This document shows positions 39,469 through 52,383 of a stretch of DNA of 64,000 bases, in pieces. Numbering within the stretch: position 1 is the stretch's first letter; every line of letters starts with the position of its first letter. A model generated the notes under the pieces. The model saw only the letters and a program-made list of their open reading frames with translations, did not search any database and was not told where the DNA came from. The stretch covers positions 1,394,001 through 1,458,000 of the forward strand of contig JANATG010000011.1 in assembly GCA_029449235.1 (NCBI GenBank), given 5' to 3'. Origin of the DNA: Linnemannia schmuckeri. Taxonomy: Eukaryota; Mortierellomycota; Mortierellomycetes; Mortierellales; Mortierellaceae. Both the position numbers and the translations under genes were made by a program.

Positions 39469-42400
39469 ATGGAAAGCGCTCAGACCTTCTTTAAGAGTGG
39501 TCCTATGTAACTCCTAGGAAAAATAAAAAAGGAATGACATTCACATTCTACTCGTCCACTCATGGCACTCATGGACAACACCCGTCTCCCTTCTGGTACC
39601 TTTTGTACATAGGTCGGCGCTTTTCGACACGGACGTGGAGGCTGCGACGCTGATACCAGGTAACTAAAGTTGCCGCCACCGAACCCATACTCATACACCT
39701 CCTCAACCACGTTTCAGCACAGCCACTGTCAGCTACCCAACCCAGACAGGGACAGAGACAGGAATAAGACAAGAGGACACAGACTTTTTTTTGCTGGTTC
39801 ATGGTCTACTCCCAATTTTTATTTTTTATTTTATTCAAAAGATCCCGACAACTTTATTGGGCTTTGAGTCCGCGGTCGTTCTCCTCCATAACCAGTAAAG
39901 GGTGAAGCGGGCTCCGTCTCCACGTTCCCCTCCTTGTAGTCCTATTCCCTTCACCATTTCTTTGCATGAGTTGCAATTGTCAGCCTCATCAGCCCTTTTT
40001 ATATCTCCTCCTGGGAAAAATCTCAACAACCCTCCTTTCCTTTTGAACATATCCTTTCGGCCATCATTACATATAAAAAGATGTGCCGCATAAAGCGCAT
40101 AAAGGAGCAAAGTCGTACAACCGAAGCCATCCATTAACACGCTAAGGTACGCGTTCCATTGGGACGGGATTCAATTCACATGTCTGCCTGTCTGTTTGAT
40201 AGGTCACCAGGCAGCCAACAACTCGACGGGTCTGAAGACACAACTTGCCATCTCGACACTTATTGGTCTTAGTTCTTTCCTGGCATTCTGTTTCCTGCGA
40301 ACTCGGTGGACAGTCGTCTTTGCCCCTCGGACAAAGCTACGAAGGTAGCCTTGTATGCCTGCCTGTTATTCTTTACTTGAATATTATGCTTTATACTTAC
40401 TTTGTGCATGCATGAATGACATACGTCTGTGTGGTAGTCCTCTCTCATGCAACAACGCTTGAACTTTTTTTTCCACATAGAAATAAAGAGTCAATTCGAA
40501 AAGAAGAAAAACACCAGTCCAGACTCAATGACGAGATAAAGGAATCTAATAATTATTCTCCCGTGGTTACACTTTCCCCTTTTCCATGTGCAAAAAAAAA
40601 AAAAAAAAAAATAGACACACGCCTCCACCACTATCGCGGACATTTTTTGGATGGATCCCTCAACTGCTACGGATCCCAGAGTCTGATGTGTTAAACTGTG
40701 TCGGTCTGGATGCTGCCATGGTAAGCAATCGTAACAAAAAATAGGGCCGTCATTATCATAAGGAATCTTTGATTGAACAAACGCACAAAAAAAAAAGGAA
40801 ACAGATGCAGTAACATCTTCATCTCTTTCATGTTAATAGATGTTGCGGTTCTTTACAATGTCGCTCAAGCTGTTCGCAGTATGCCTCGTGCCTGGAGTTT
40901 TGATCATCTGGCCTATCAACAGCTACTCGACAAACGACGGGCGACTTCCAACAGACCCAGACGACATCGACATCGATGATGACCCCTCTCTTCCTGGCTC
41001 AGTGCCACGGCCAGGCACCTCACTTTTATATCTTTTCACTCAGTTTACGTTCACCTGGGTGTTCTCCCTCTTGACCCTCTACTCGATCTGGCACACATAC
41101 GAGGGTTACATCGCTGTCCGCCGGCGCTACCTGTTGAAGCGCCACAAGGCCATCGTGAACAGGACAGTCATGGTGGTTGGATTGCCAGTGCATCTGCAGA
41201 GCGACCGGTCATTGGCGACATTTTACGAATCTTTGGGCGTGGGCACGGTCGAGAGCGCTCATGTCTGTCGCCACGTTACGACATTGCAACGGCTAATTGA
41301 GCAGCGAGCTCATGCTTTGAGGCATTTGGAGATCACCTATACTCGATACTACGGCAACCCTTCAGGACGATCGGACTATGACCCCGATGCTCTTTTGGCT
41401 GAAAACGATATGACGGCAGACGATAATCAGGCAGAGAATTCTCAGGTTGCCAACAGGGATTCTATCGTGGAGGATGATGAAGGATACAGTCTTGTGCGCG
41501 CGAGTAGCATCAAGAAGCGACCGACGATGCGACTTGGATTTATGGGAATCTTTGGACGGAAGGTCGACAAGATTGATCATTACCGAGAGGTATTTGCAAC
41601 ACTCGACAAGGCTGTCCAAAAGATGCGTATGTCACGCGTCTATGCGACCACCAGCATCGGCTTTGTTACCTTTGAGGAGATGCATGCTGCAGTAAGCTTG
41701 ACTGATCGACATTAATTTTTTTTTTGAGGGTTTCAAAGATCAAGATGATCATTTGTATCAGGGATCAAAAAATGCACCGCTAAACATTAACTCCGTTCCC
41801 ATCTTATAATACAATGATACAACAGCAAATCTTAGCACAAACAGTCAACACGCAAGAGACACTGTCATGCGAGACATTCATGGCGCCAGAACCTCGCGAT
41901 GTCTACTGGGACAATCTCAACCTCCCTCCCAGCGAACTTGGTGTCCGGACTATTGTCATCAACGCCGTCGTCTTTATGCTCGTGTTCTTCTGGGCAGGTC
42001 CCGTCGGTGTCTTCTCCTCTTTTCTCAACCTCGACTCTCTCGACAGAATCTTCCCTGGAATTTCCAAGATCGCAGACATGAGTCCGATCCTCAAGTCGCT
42101 GATTCAAGGTTTTCTTCCCACAGTCGGCGTCATCATCTTCCTTGCCGTCGTACCCAGGATCTTACTCTCTCTCTGTCGTCAACAGGGCATTCAATCACAC
42201 TCGGAAATCGCCCGGTCGCTCTATAACAAGTACTTTACGTTTATCCTGTTCAACGTTGTCCTGGTGTTTACCATTGTCGGAACTTGGGCCCAGGCTGTCA
42301 ATAAGGTCTATCACAACGTCGGAGAACTGGCCCTCCTTCTAGCCCAGTCCTTGCCACGCGTCGCACCCTTTTTTGTCAACTATACTATTCTTCGAGGCAT

Positions 42401-44066
42401 TGGTCTGTTCCCGCTGCAGCTGCTTCAGCTGGCCGATATCGTGAACTTGACCATCCAGAAGTTCTTCTCCAGGACCCCTCGTGACTATGCCGAAGCCCGT
42501 GCCCCACCAGAGCTTCCCTACGGTGTCGTCTACTCGAACGCGACCTTGGCATTTGTGGTGATCCTGATCTACTCTTGCATCAAACCCATAATCCTTGTCT
42601 TTGGTGTCATCTACTTCGCGGTCGGCTACCTGGTCTTCAAGTACCAGCTCCTCTATGTCTACTTCCATCCCAACGAGTCTGGTGGACAGATCTGGCCCAT
42701 GGTCTACAACCGTCTGACATTGGGCCTGGTTACGTTCCAAGTAACCATGCTGGGTCTGTTTATGCTGAAGCAGGCATATTTCTTTGGCATCCTGTTGGCG
42801 CCCTTGCCGGCGGGTACTGTTTGGTTTTGGTATTGGACCACGAACGCCTACTATTTGACGGCGCGCCATATCCCTTTGGAGCTCATGAGACCTCACCAGG
42901 ACGATGAGGACTTTGAGGATAACCTTGAAGAAGTGCGGGGTGAGGGTCAGGAAGATCAGGATGATTATCGCAACAACCATGGATCGTTGGCGGCGTTCGG
43001 ATTTGAGGCCGCGCCTCCTAGTAGCAACGGTCTTGGCCATATTGCAGTGGACATGATGAACAAAAAGCCAGCGACACCGGTGGCAGCGGCGGCGCCGAAA
43101 CGACTGAGTCTCAGCAATGGTGTGACGGAGATCAGGACTCAGTCAGGAGGAGTAGCAGTCATTACGCCTGGTGGCTCGAAGCGCAAGATACCCAAGAGCG
43201 TGGTGGACGAGGACGACTACCAGGCGATTCCGGACCGATTCACGGATTACCGACAGCCACCGATGACTCTGTACCCGGGCGTTTTGAACTCTGGAATGCG
43301 ACATTACCAACACCCAGCATTTGCAGGACCACTCCCGACATTGTGGTTGCCACTTAAGAAGGGTAGTGCTAGAGGCGGACCTGACAGCAAGCGTAAATCG
43401 GTGCTGATTGATGAGGAGATTCGGGCGGAGAACAGTGGCAGCCGTGTTGCAGGGATATTGGATGCAAGTCAGCCTCGGACGTATGATGAGGGCGATAACT
43501 TGGCGGGTGGAGGTCAGGATGAGGAAGATCTAGTCAGTACGACGAGCACTGAGGCTATTGATATTCGCCGTCGGTCCATGTCTGTCAATGCTGCTGGTAA
43601 TGGGGTTGACGGTGGTGGTGTACTGCCGCAAGAACCGGATGCAACGAAGGTGATTGAAACGTTGATCACGGACGACGACAACTCGAGTGATGTGACCGGA
43701 GGTCCTAGTCGACCCGAGTCTCCCACTACAACGGCTGCTTATGCGCTGACCGAGGATCTGGAGAGCAGCGCACCCAAGCGTAACCCGGCTGTGGAGGGCA
43801 TCAACGATGTGTATTATCACCATCCGGAGAGGAGACTGTCGTCTGCCAGTTCTACGTCGACAGTGCGATTGGCAGCAGTCGCATCAGTAATGGGGGCTAG
43901 TCCGAGTAACGGGCCTCCTAGATCGTTGCCTGCGCGGGGGTCTCGAGCCAGTATGCTGGGTAGACAATCGTTCTCGCAGTCGCCTCCTCCTCTTCCTGTG
44001 CTGCAAGGTGGACAGCAGCAGCAGCAGACTCCTATCTCTGCGCCCTCTGGCCTTCGACGTTCCTGA
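39469..44066 (+). CDS. CSC1/OSCA/TMEM63-type calcium-permeable mechanosensitive channel
   Basis: Six exons: 39469-39506, 39613-39659, 40203-40344, 40615-40720, 40840-41691 and 41826-44066, encoding 1141 aa. The first exons are tiny (38 and 47 nt), yet phases 2, 1, 2, 0, 0 all fit. Domain order is an N-terminal membrane helix (LAISTLIGLSSFLAFCFLR), a second helix (LKLFAVCLVPGVLIIWPINS) and a third helix near residue 180. Then comes a cytosolic RRM-like domain with the HKAIVNRTVMVVGLPVHLQS start. After it lies the PEPRDVYWDNLNLP motif and a 7-8-helix pore region of the RSN1/DUF221 type. The last about 380 residues are a hydrophilic tail rich in Ser, Gly and acidic residues. The family forms osmo- or mechanically gated cation channels, or scramblase-like proteins, in plasma and endomembranes. 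The tail is longer than in yeast Csc1. Confidence 0.9.
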
Positions 44067-44457
44067 ATCTTTTCCTCTCTTTTTCGTTCTTGTGGTGATA
44101 TGAACAAAAAAAATATAAACACCAGTTTTAGGAACAACAACGACAACAACAGACAACAGTAGTAGTAGTTGAGCCATGAGAATGGGAGGCATGTAGAAGT
44201 CGCGTGTGTTTCGTTTCTATTCGTTCCTGAGAATGCCGGAGGGCGGGTAAGATTTTTTTTTCGTACTCTTTCCTGTATGGCCTCCCTGTGTCCAAGTATC
44301 GCAGGCGGGCAACATCCAACTCCCTTCTGTATCGAATGACAGTCACCTTTCTGGCCGCGATAAGATGACATTGTTGGGGAGCTCGTATTCTTTTTCCCGA
44401 CTCTTTTTTTTTTATTCTTGCTCTCCCCACTCCTTTCTCATACACACTCCATCAGCC
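44067..44457. other. Intergenic region CSC1-like / MPC2
   Basis: The 3' region of the channel gene is followed by the T/C-rich leader of MPC2. No gene is seen. Confidence 0.55.
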
Positions 44458-45972
44458 ATGTCCTCAGCAGCCCCCGTCGTCGCACAATCTGCTTTCCAAA
44501 AGTTCTTGAACCACCCCGCTGGTAAATAGTACCACCCACCTTCTCGCTCTCTGTCTCTTCATTGGCATCTCACCCAGATCCTTTTGACATACCATAGCAG
44601 CCAACGGAGACTTACACCGGGAGGAAAAGGAGAGAAGAAAAAAAAATATGACTTGTTTGGACAGGATGGCGATTGGTCTTTGGACCGTTGGACATAATAA
44701 GCAGGATTTTCAACAAGCAGAAAAAAAAAAAAAAAAAAAAAAGAACATCATCTCGTCGTCAAAGAAGTGTACATACAACCTCACAAGAACAAAGAGACTT
44801 TTACTGGTTTGCTGTGTGAATGAGACAAAGTAGTGATTCCAATACCAACGCCCTTCTCCAAAACATACACACACGGAAAAAAAACACATTACACGGCACA
44901 ATTCCAACAGAGTCGGTCGAAACACAAGATAGGTTTTGCGGGAGGAAGAGATACTGCATTGTTACATCTCTAACATTAATGTCTTTCTCTCCTAATGATA
45001 ATATAGGTCCCAAGACCATTCACTTCTGGGCCCCCGCTGCCAAGTGGGTACGTTCATAACAGTGCACGTTTTTTTGTCGTCGATACGCGTCACCGAGCCA
45101 GCGAGAATTTTATTATTCTCGGAGTGGATTCAATGAAGAGATAGCACCTCCGTGATAGTCGTTTCTTTGTGTTTTGGCTTCAAGCCGGGCTATCGGGAGA
45201 CCAGGGATTACACAGGAATGACGATGATACATCACACTTCAGATTGTCAACACGGCAACACAGTAATAGCAGCAGGAGCAGGAGTGGCAGCAGCGGAAAT
45301 ACGAGTTGCAGTATTAATGCTCTATCTTCGCGCTCAAATCAACAAGATATCACAGGACATCGTACTTTACAAGGGCTGGCGTCATGGATCTACTTGCTCA
45401 TGCGCGCAAGATGACAGCGTGTCGTTGAACGATATCTGGGAAGAAGAAACCCAAGGAAAGGAAGAAAAGATTTCCCCTTTGCCAGAAAACCGAGAAACTG
45501 ACGATCGTTTTTGTGCTTTTCGTCGTGATTGTTCCTCCATCTAGGCTTTGGTCGGTGCTGGTATTGGTGATTTGAGCCGCCCCGCTGAGAACTTGTCCCT
45601 TTCCCAGAACGTTGGTAAGTTTTTTTTTCCCCTCTCCACCACCAGAATAAAAAACCATCAAGACTACCTTATTTTGCACTGTAACAGGCATCAGAAGGGC
45701 GCGAATGTGGATTTAAGGCGCTTTGTAAATTATAAACGAAAAGGGCTCCTTTCGCTAACGTTATGGTGTGTTCCCCCCAATAACATATACTAGCCTTGGC
45801 TGCTACTGGATTGATCTGGGCGAGATACTCGTTGGTCATTATCCCCAAGAACTACAGCTTGTTCACCGTCAACCTCTTTGTTGCCGCCACCGGATTGACC
45901 CAGCTCTACCGTATCTTTGACTACCGCCAGGGATTGAAGAAGGCTGAGGAGAAGCCTGCCGCTGCCAAGTAA
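44458..45972 (+). CDS. MPC2: Mitochondrial pyruvate carrier subunit 2
   Basis: Exons 44458-44521, 45007-45047, 45545-45614 and 45794-45972 encode 117 aa. MPC2 pairs with MPC1 in the inner mitochondrial membrane to import pyruvate. Sequence landmarks in order are FLNHPAGPKTIHFWAPAAKW, GAGIGDLSRPAENLSLSQN, ALAATGLIWARYSLVIIPKN and a third helix with ATGLTQLYRIFDYRQG. These give the usual three-helix topology and near-family length. Introns 1 and 2 (485 and 497 nt) are long relative to the 41-nt exon between them, which is supported by the restored conserved HPAG-PKTIHFW junction. The C-terminus ends in a Lys/Ala-rich tail. Confidence 0.95.
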
Positions 45973-46226
45973 ACCGATTTTTAGAAAAATTCTCGTCATA
46001 AATTACCCTTCACTCTCCCCTCCTCTTCCTCATCCTCTTGTTCATAAATAAGCACGTAGCTGCACTAGAAACCATAAGCAGGGCACATTTTTGAAACTTG
46101 CGAACGTTGTTTTCATTAGTTGACAGGATTGAAGACCGGTCATGGCATATTAAAAAAAAAAAAAAAGAGAGAGAGAAAGGGAGGGAGGAGAAAAAGACGA
46201 AGACATTGGAGGGAAAGAAGGGGATG

Positions 46227-48835
46227 CTACTGAATGATGCACTTCTCCTTGCTCTTGCGGCTACTGCTGTCACTTGGGTTCCGTTGATGGTCATGGCCTT
46301 GACCCGGGGCAGTGCTTTGAGCACTCTGCTGAGGCCGTTGCTGTTGCTGCTGCTGCTGCTGCTGCTGCTGTTGTTGTTGTTGTTGTTGTATCTGTGGGTA
46401 TGGCTGTTGCTGTTGCTGTTGCTGTTGCTGATGCGGCTGCTGATATTGCAATTGAGACGACTGACCATACAGATGCTGAGGGATACCATTACTATTATAG
46501 TTGGCGTAAGGATCCACGTTTGATGGCAAAATCGGATAAGGGTGCGTGTTCTTGAAAGCATTCAACTGCTGGTGATGCTGGTACTGCTGCTGTTGTGCCT
46601 GCAATTGCTGTTGGTCACTAGCGAGGTACTCTTGATGTAATCTGGCCGCCATCTGTTCGTCGGTCTCATATGCCTGGTCCTGGAGCGAGAGGTAGGTGCC
46701 TCCATTGTTGGAATCGCTGATCTGGCTCAATCTGTAGTTCCCGTGTTGAGCAGGGCGGTTGCCGCTACTACTACTGCTGCTGTTGTTGTTGTTGTTGTTA
46801 TTATTGTGGGTTCCAAGTTGCTGGGAAGTGCGACTTTTGGACTTTTGAAGCCGCCTAGCCTCCTCTTCTTCTTCCTGTTGCTGTAGTTGCAATGCCAGTG
46901 CGAAACTATCGAAATGGTATAACAAAACGGAACCGTATTAGAAAATGACACATCACGACAAAGTCCCTCCCGTAGTCACAGAAAAAAGCAAATTCAAATA
47001 ACAAGCTTACTCTTCGTCTCCACCGCCGTCGCCTAGTGCGGAACCATTTGACTCGAGAGGTTGGTTGTTGCGTGCATAATCTCCAACTTCCAGAGCACCA
47101 TGTCGGAAAAGTCCATCCAGAAAATCTCCAGCTCCGTCAATATCAACCAGCGACTCCCAGACAATGGAAAGTTCATGGGCCAGACTCTGGTCCGTGACAA
47201 GGGTATAAAGGGTTCCGTCCATTGGGTTCTTGAAAAGTGTGCAAAACTATATGTATAGTTCCAAAAGAAATTATTAGTAACAAAATACCTTCACATTATG
47301 CATAAAGAGTGCAGAATTCAGCAAGCAAAGAGAGAAAAGGAAAGAGCCTTTACATGGTTGTTCCTGAAGAAAGCGCAGAGGTGGCCTTCGGGCAAACTCT
47401 CTTGCAGGACATGAAGTCCATAGTGCGTCAGCTGTGTCTTGGTGGTGTTCATAAACTCCTGCACCACCAATGCCTGCCGAATCTTTTCGTTCTTTGACAC
47501 AGTGTCGGATCCACTTGTGGTCGTGCGAGTACGCTCTAAAGGCATGTTGGAAGGTGATATTGGCGTAATGTTTCCCGACAAGTCCTCGACGACTAATCCT
47601 CCTCCTGCATCATCTCCGCTGACAATACACTCTACCGCCTTGTTGTAGCTGGTGATCCCCGCAGGCCCATCCACCAACGAATACATGGGTGTGTCGATCA
47701 CGGGACTGACAACCCATCCGTGCACCAGTTCCACACCAAAGGTATGGAACAGTCCGAGCTCTGCAGTTGGCTCAAATCCACGAATAGATTTAAAATACAC
47801 ATTGACGTCTAGTCCATGTTCCAAGTGAGGCAGCAGGCGAAGGGCTGACTCAATCTCAAGGCGGGACTTGGCCTTCTCGGCCTCGACATGTTCACCGACA
47901 CGTCTTGTCGCTGAAGAAGATGCGCCAGACTCGGAGGGGTCCTCGTTCAAGAGATAGTCCGCCAACAGTTCAAGGAGATGGTCGTACCCAATGGTTGGGC
48001 GATCGTATGGTCGTATAGCAACCTTACCCTGCAAGATCAGCGTGTTGCATAGGGCCAGCAATGGGCATGGTCCATTCTCTATTATAAGAACACAACGATC
48101 AGTTGGTCTTTTGTGTTAGTTGCAAAAGCAAAGCAAAGCAAAATAAAGCACCGTATTAATGCTCAAATTACGCCGTCGTGCCACATCCTCCTGTGATATC
48201 GTACCATTTTGTGTGATGATCTTGATGCGCTTTTCGATACCTGTCGCAGGATCAATCCAGTCGACGGGTTTGAGAACATATTGGTTCACTGGCTCTGGCT
48301 CCCTTGACAAGGATGTTCTGGATTGAGATACTCCTGTTGTAGTCACTGTTGGGGCTGCAGGTACCAAGCCTCCTGGCACAGCAGCGGCAGGGGCAGATGT
48401 GTTGAGTGATGGTACCGGAGACAGGGTCGCCACTGAGGTTGCATCCGACGTAGCAATTCCCGAGAATCCTGAAGCCCTATCATCCAACACAGTTGCTGTC
48501 TGGGTATATGCTGGCGGAGGAGGCAGCTCTGGTGGGACGAGGGACGAGGCGGAGACTTCTTCATATTGTTGCTGTTGTTGTTGTGCTGTTGTGGATGTGC
48601 GTGCGAGTAGGGGGGGAGCGGGGTCAAGTGCCGCTGCTACAGCAGAAAGTGAAAAGGGATCTTCATCGGGGAGTTGTAGGGGGGTGCGAGAGGTCAAGGA
48701 AGGGGTGGCCGAGAGGGAGGGTGAGACCGAGGGGCTACGCCTGAATGGGTTGGTAGTGGCAAGCGAAGGTGGTGAGTAGCCCTGCGAGTCTGACTGTGGA
48801 TGGTAAATAACGTTGTTGATATCGGTGGTCGGCAT
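46227..48835 (-). CDS. MINDY-family Lys48-specific deubiquitinase with CaaX-like C-terminus
   Basis: Four exons on minus (48835-48205, 48078-47354, 47246-47011, 46905-46227) encode 756 aa. MINDY (FAM63) cysteine proteases trim Lys48-linked polyubiquitin. Residues 1-185 are Ser/Pro/Ala-rich and disordered. The catalytic domain starts at KIITQN and continues, across an intron, as ENGPCPLLALCNTLILQGK, with nucleophile Cys215. The catalytic His is probably His330 in VELVHGWV. Later motifs are HFCTLFKNPMDGTLYTLVTDQ and DFALALQLQQQEEEEEA, a ubiquitin-interacting-type helix. A second such helix (DEQMAARLHQEYLASDQ) follows. The tail carries polyN, polyS and a polyQ run (about 46340-46400). It ends in Cys-Ile-Ile-Gln, a CaaX-like box suggesting prenylation and membrane targeting (inference). 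Start chosen for its A at -3 and CT-rich upstream leader. Confidence 0.9.
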
Positions 48836-49160
48836 GCTGCTGTTGTTGTCTGAGATTGTATCCTGTTGCTGTTGCTGCTGGTCGTCGACGGTGTGGCGAT
48901 GCTTTTGGTTGTTTTGTCGTTGTCGTTGTTATCGTTGAGAGTACCGTTGGTGTTTTAGTCGAGGTATGAGAGGGAGAGAGTGTGAATAAAAGGTGAAGAG
49001 ACAGGGGGAAGAAGAAAAACAAGGAAAAAAAAAACAAAAAAAGGGTCAGAGAGTTGGTTTTTTTCTTATTTCGTTCTTTGCTTGCCTGCTTGCTTCGATG
49101 GGAGGACCTTTCGCTCGGCTTCCGCAACAAATACACGCACACACCCGCGAGGATCATGGT

Positions 49161-49690
49161 TCAAACAACAGAAAAAGAGTTCGTGGGCTGTTGGGCTGTT
49201 GCATTTTTCTTGAGTTTTCCTTCGTTTTCTTTTCCTTCTCCCTTGTAATGACGGGGACACAACAATAACCCTGTTGCCAAGAATTCACTCCGATTATTGG
49301 GACAGATTCTGTTCCTGTGCAAGTCGACAGCGACTTCGACGACGCACTGACAGGATAGGAGTAATAGTAGCAGCAGCACATATACAAGAGCAAAAGAAGA
49401 AAGAGTACCAACAGCCACGTCATCTATGTATGTACCTTGTCCGCGGGTCCGACTCCGGCAGACCCTGGTTCTAGGCGATCGATAACAGGAACAAGCAGGC
49501 TGTCACCTTTGTCCTGCTGGACCCTGTCCTTGTCCTTGTCCTTGTCCTTATCGGGGCTGGGTGTCTGGGCTAAGGGTGCTGCGCTCGCTGGTCGTGCTGG
49601 TAGTGGTGGCGTGTTGTTGCACTCTTGTGTGGTTTGGACGGGAGAAGAGTGTTTGCTGTTATTGTTGCTAGCATCTTTTCCTGAGGACAT
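49161..49690 (-). CDS. Uncertain small gene or alternative 5' exon of the MINDY gene
   Basis: Exon 49690-49436 begins MSSGKDASNNNSKHSSPVQ after a leader-like stretch. It encodes 85 Ser/Pro/Asp-Lys-rich residues (SPDKDKDKDKDRV) and ends at a donor (AAG|GTACAT) in phase 0. One continuation is 49346-49161 (acceptor TCCTATCCTGTCAG), reading CVVEVAVDLHRNRIC and ending at TGA, for a 146-aa product. Alternatively the exon could splice in phase 0 into the MINDY gene, for example at the acceptor before GYSPPSLATTNPF (about 48780). Composition resembles the disordered N-terminus of the MINDY protein. No family is recognised. Confidence 0.35.
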
Positions 49691-50092
49691 GTTATGAATG
49701 TGAATATGTATGTGTGTACAAGTGTATGTGTAAGTGTGTCTGTGTCTTAGAAATGAAAGGTGGATGAGCAAGAAGTGGAGAATGTAGAGTATGTGTGAGT
49801 GTGGATGGTGTGAGGGAGAAAAAAAACAAAGAGGTGCGTTACGTCGTTCCTTTTCGGCTTTGTTGCAGCTTTGAGGGCCCACACCCCCCTTCGAACCCAC
49901 CACACAACACAGGAACTCAATCGCAACAATTTGCGATGACAGTGACACGAATTTTCAAGGGCCCAGCTGGCATTTTTTTATGCATAGTCAGGATGCAGCA
50001 TTTAGGAATATGTGGAAACACCCCTCCCATAAAAGCATTGATATTCATTCAGACAAGAAGAGGTTGAACGCTACCTGCTGGCCTAATAATAT
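49691..50092. other. Intergenic region between two minus-strand genes
   Basis: The 3' flank of the Pof3-like gene and a leader with CA/TG-rich repeats (about 49700-49745 on +). No gene is seen. Confidence 0.5.
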
Positions 50093-52383
50093 TCATCGAT
50101 GCGTACGATTGAACATGTACGACACGCGTGAGGGATCGCCCAGGAAGGACCGCGCCCACTCCACTGCATCGAGATATACCGCCGGACAGTTGTCAACACA
50201 GACTCGCTCAAGTCCTTGTCCACGTGCATTCACAAGGGCCTTCAGTCCCAATCCCGTAACCTTCCCACAGCTCGACAGGTTCACCATCTCAATCTTGGGG
50301 CAGTGGTCCTTGATCGTGTGGAACACTTTGTCCGTCACGCTCATGTAACCCGCACACTCCACTCGAACGAGTTCACTGCCACAGCTCGAGATGGCCTGGC
50401 ACAGCCCTTGCTCGAAGACGCGTCCGCATTTGTTCAGGATCAAAGTATGCAGCCGTGGCAAAGGATGGGTCGCTAAGAACGAGAGGCTCTGGCATGTGAG
50501 GTATGGTGAAGAACTGAGATCCAGCATCCTGAGTGAACTCGACCAACCGCAACGGTCCGATCCTAGTTCTCCCTGTCCTGCTGCGATCAATTGGATGGTT
50601 GCGTCCGAAACTCCCTTACAAAACGGCATCTGCAAACTCTCTAGGTGAGGAATCCCCTCAACCCAACGTTGCAGCACCCAGATGACCGCTTCGTCGTTCG
50701 ATGTCTCAATAGAGTCCGTGTACAAGTGCTTCAGCAGCTTCAACTTGGATAACCCTTCAAGAGCCTCGATACCTTTGGGTCTCATTGTTCGAATATCCAG
50801 CGTGACAAGGTTTGGGAACCGCTCCACCATCGCGTCGATCCCTTCCTTGGAAAATGCCGTCTCCCACCGACCAATGACCAGTTTCTTCATGTTAGGCAGA
50901 GGTACGTTACAGTTCTTCATCACACAAGCCTCTGTGATCCGACACTCTGAAATATCCAGTTCCTCCAGATTAGGACAACGCTCAATGGCCGATACCACCG
51001 CACCATCCATCACACCGAAACAGCCATGCAAATCGAGAACGCGCAGTCTGGGCGTGAGGGACCAGAACTGTGAGAATTCTTGCTCGTAAATCTTTGAATT
51101 CATCCTGAGCGAAAGTGTTTCCAATGACGCGGCTCGTTTGATCCTGCCAAGTTGTGAGAGCAATCCTGAGGTGATCTGTTGCGCACATCCGAGCCACAAT
51201 GCCTTGGGTGGAGCATATTTGACCAACTGCAGTACTGTTTTGTTGGTGACCTTGTTGTTGGTTTCCTGATCGGGCTGGGTGGGCAGGAACATTGCATGGG
51301 TAGGGAGCCGGACTGCTGTCGGCACAAATTTGGCGAGCTCAATAGAGTACCAGAAGTGTCGAACAGAGCCAAGGTATGTCATCCACTTTTTGCTGATGGT
51401 CAGGCACCGAATCCGCTGCGTGAATGTCAGGCTGTCGAAGATCGCCATGATCAACTCGAACGGTAGTCTATCCATTGGGTCCAGGATACGCGTTTCTCTC
51501 TATGTGTAAACAAAGTGGCAGAGACAGTTAGATTTTGTTATTATGCATTTATGTACCCTCATGGCAAAAAATGAAATGTACCTTGATTAGCTCTTCCAGT
51601 CTGGCAGTCATCTCGGCAGCCATCCGTTCAAGTGTCTATAGTAAAGTAAGTAGCGAAGGCCTGTTAGTAATGCTGCTTTTAAAAGCCCAGGTTACGTAAT
51701 TAATTAATTATGGCCGCAAATGTCTGTCGAGATGTTTACCTCGTAGTCTTTTGATCCTTTGGTACATCGCTCCACTCCAGCAACATAAAGTTTTGTGGCT
51801 GCTCTGATGTTCTGCTGTAACCTCAGAGTCTTTCCTGCACGGAGGTATCCCTACAAAAGATTGATAACAAAATGACAAGCACAATCGCGTTCTGTGAACA
51901 TTCTGCTATCAACAAAAATAGTTTCTTCCTGTTTGTGCAAGATAAGATACCGCATAGATCGTGACTACTCTCACTCACCTTCGGATTCAGAGGAAATATC
52001 CGAATCATGGCTTTGGCGTCGTCGAGGGCTTTGTCCAACTGACCTAGTTTCTCGTAAGATGCAGCTCGGCTGTCGAGGAGATTGATATCCTTGGGCGCCA
52101 CTGCCAGCGCACGCGTGAGGAATTGCAAGGCAGCAGCAAAGTCCTTCTGAGAGAACGCACTCCTGGCAAGTTGAACCAGATCATTGACAGGGACAGTCTC
52201 GACTTGCTTGATGGCTTGGGCTAACAAAGGCTGTTGGTTCAGTGATCCTGCGGGTTGCAGTAGTGGCGACTGCCTAGCGGAGGTTGCGGTATTGGTGGGT
52301 CGAGCGTATGGCAGTGTCCGTTGCTGTTTGAATGCATGGGCCGAAGGGGCTTTGTTGCCACTGTTGTTGCTGCTGTTGTTCAT
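50093..52383 (-). CDS. TPR/F-box/LRR protein of the Pof3/Dia2 type
   Basis: Four exons on minus (52383-51979, 51850-51740, 51635-51582, 51499-50093), all phase 0, encode 658 aa. Residues about 60-170 form TPR helices (LARSAFSQKDFAAALQFLTR, LLDSRAASYEKLGQLDKALD, GYLRAGKTLRL). The F-box is at about 199-240 (DRLPFELIMAIFDSLTFTQR), followed by leucine-rich repeats to the end (LRVLDLHGC, LEELDISEC, LRMLDLSSS, IEMVNLSSC). In fission and budding yeast this architecture belongs to Pof3/Dia2, SCF receptors acting at replication forks, including CMG helicase ubiquitylation, and in genome stability. Orthology is inferred from domain order. A Ser/Gln/Asn-rich leader precedes the TPRs. ATG 52383 was chosen at the start of this leader. 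The gene is head-to-head with TPI. Confidence 0.88.

Noticed and set aside
49884..49898. Minus-strand GGTTCGAAGGG resembling a tRNA B box
   Set aside because: Does not match the B-box 3' half and no cloverleaf forms.
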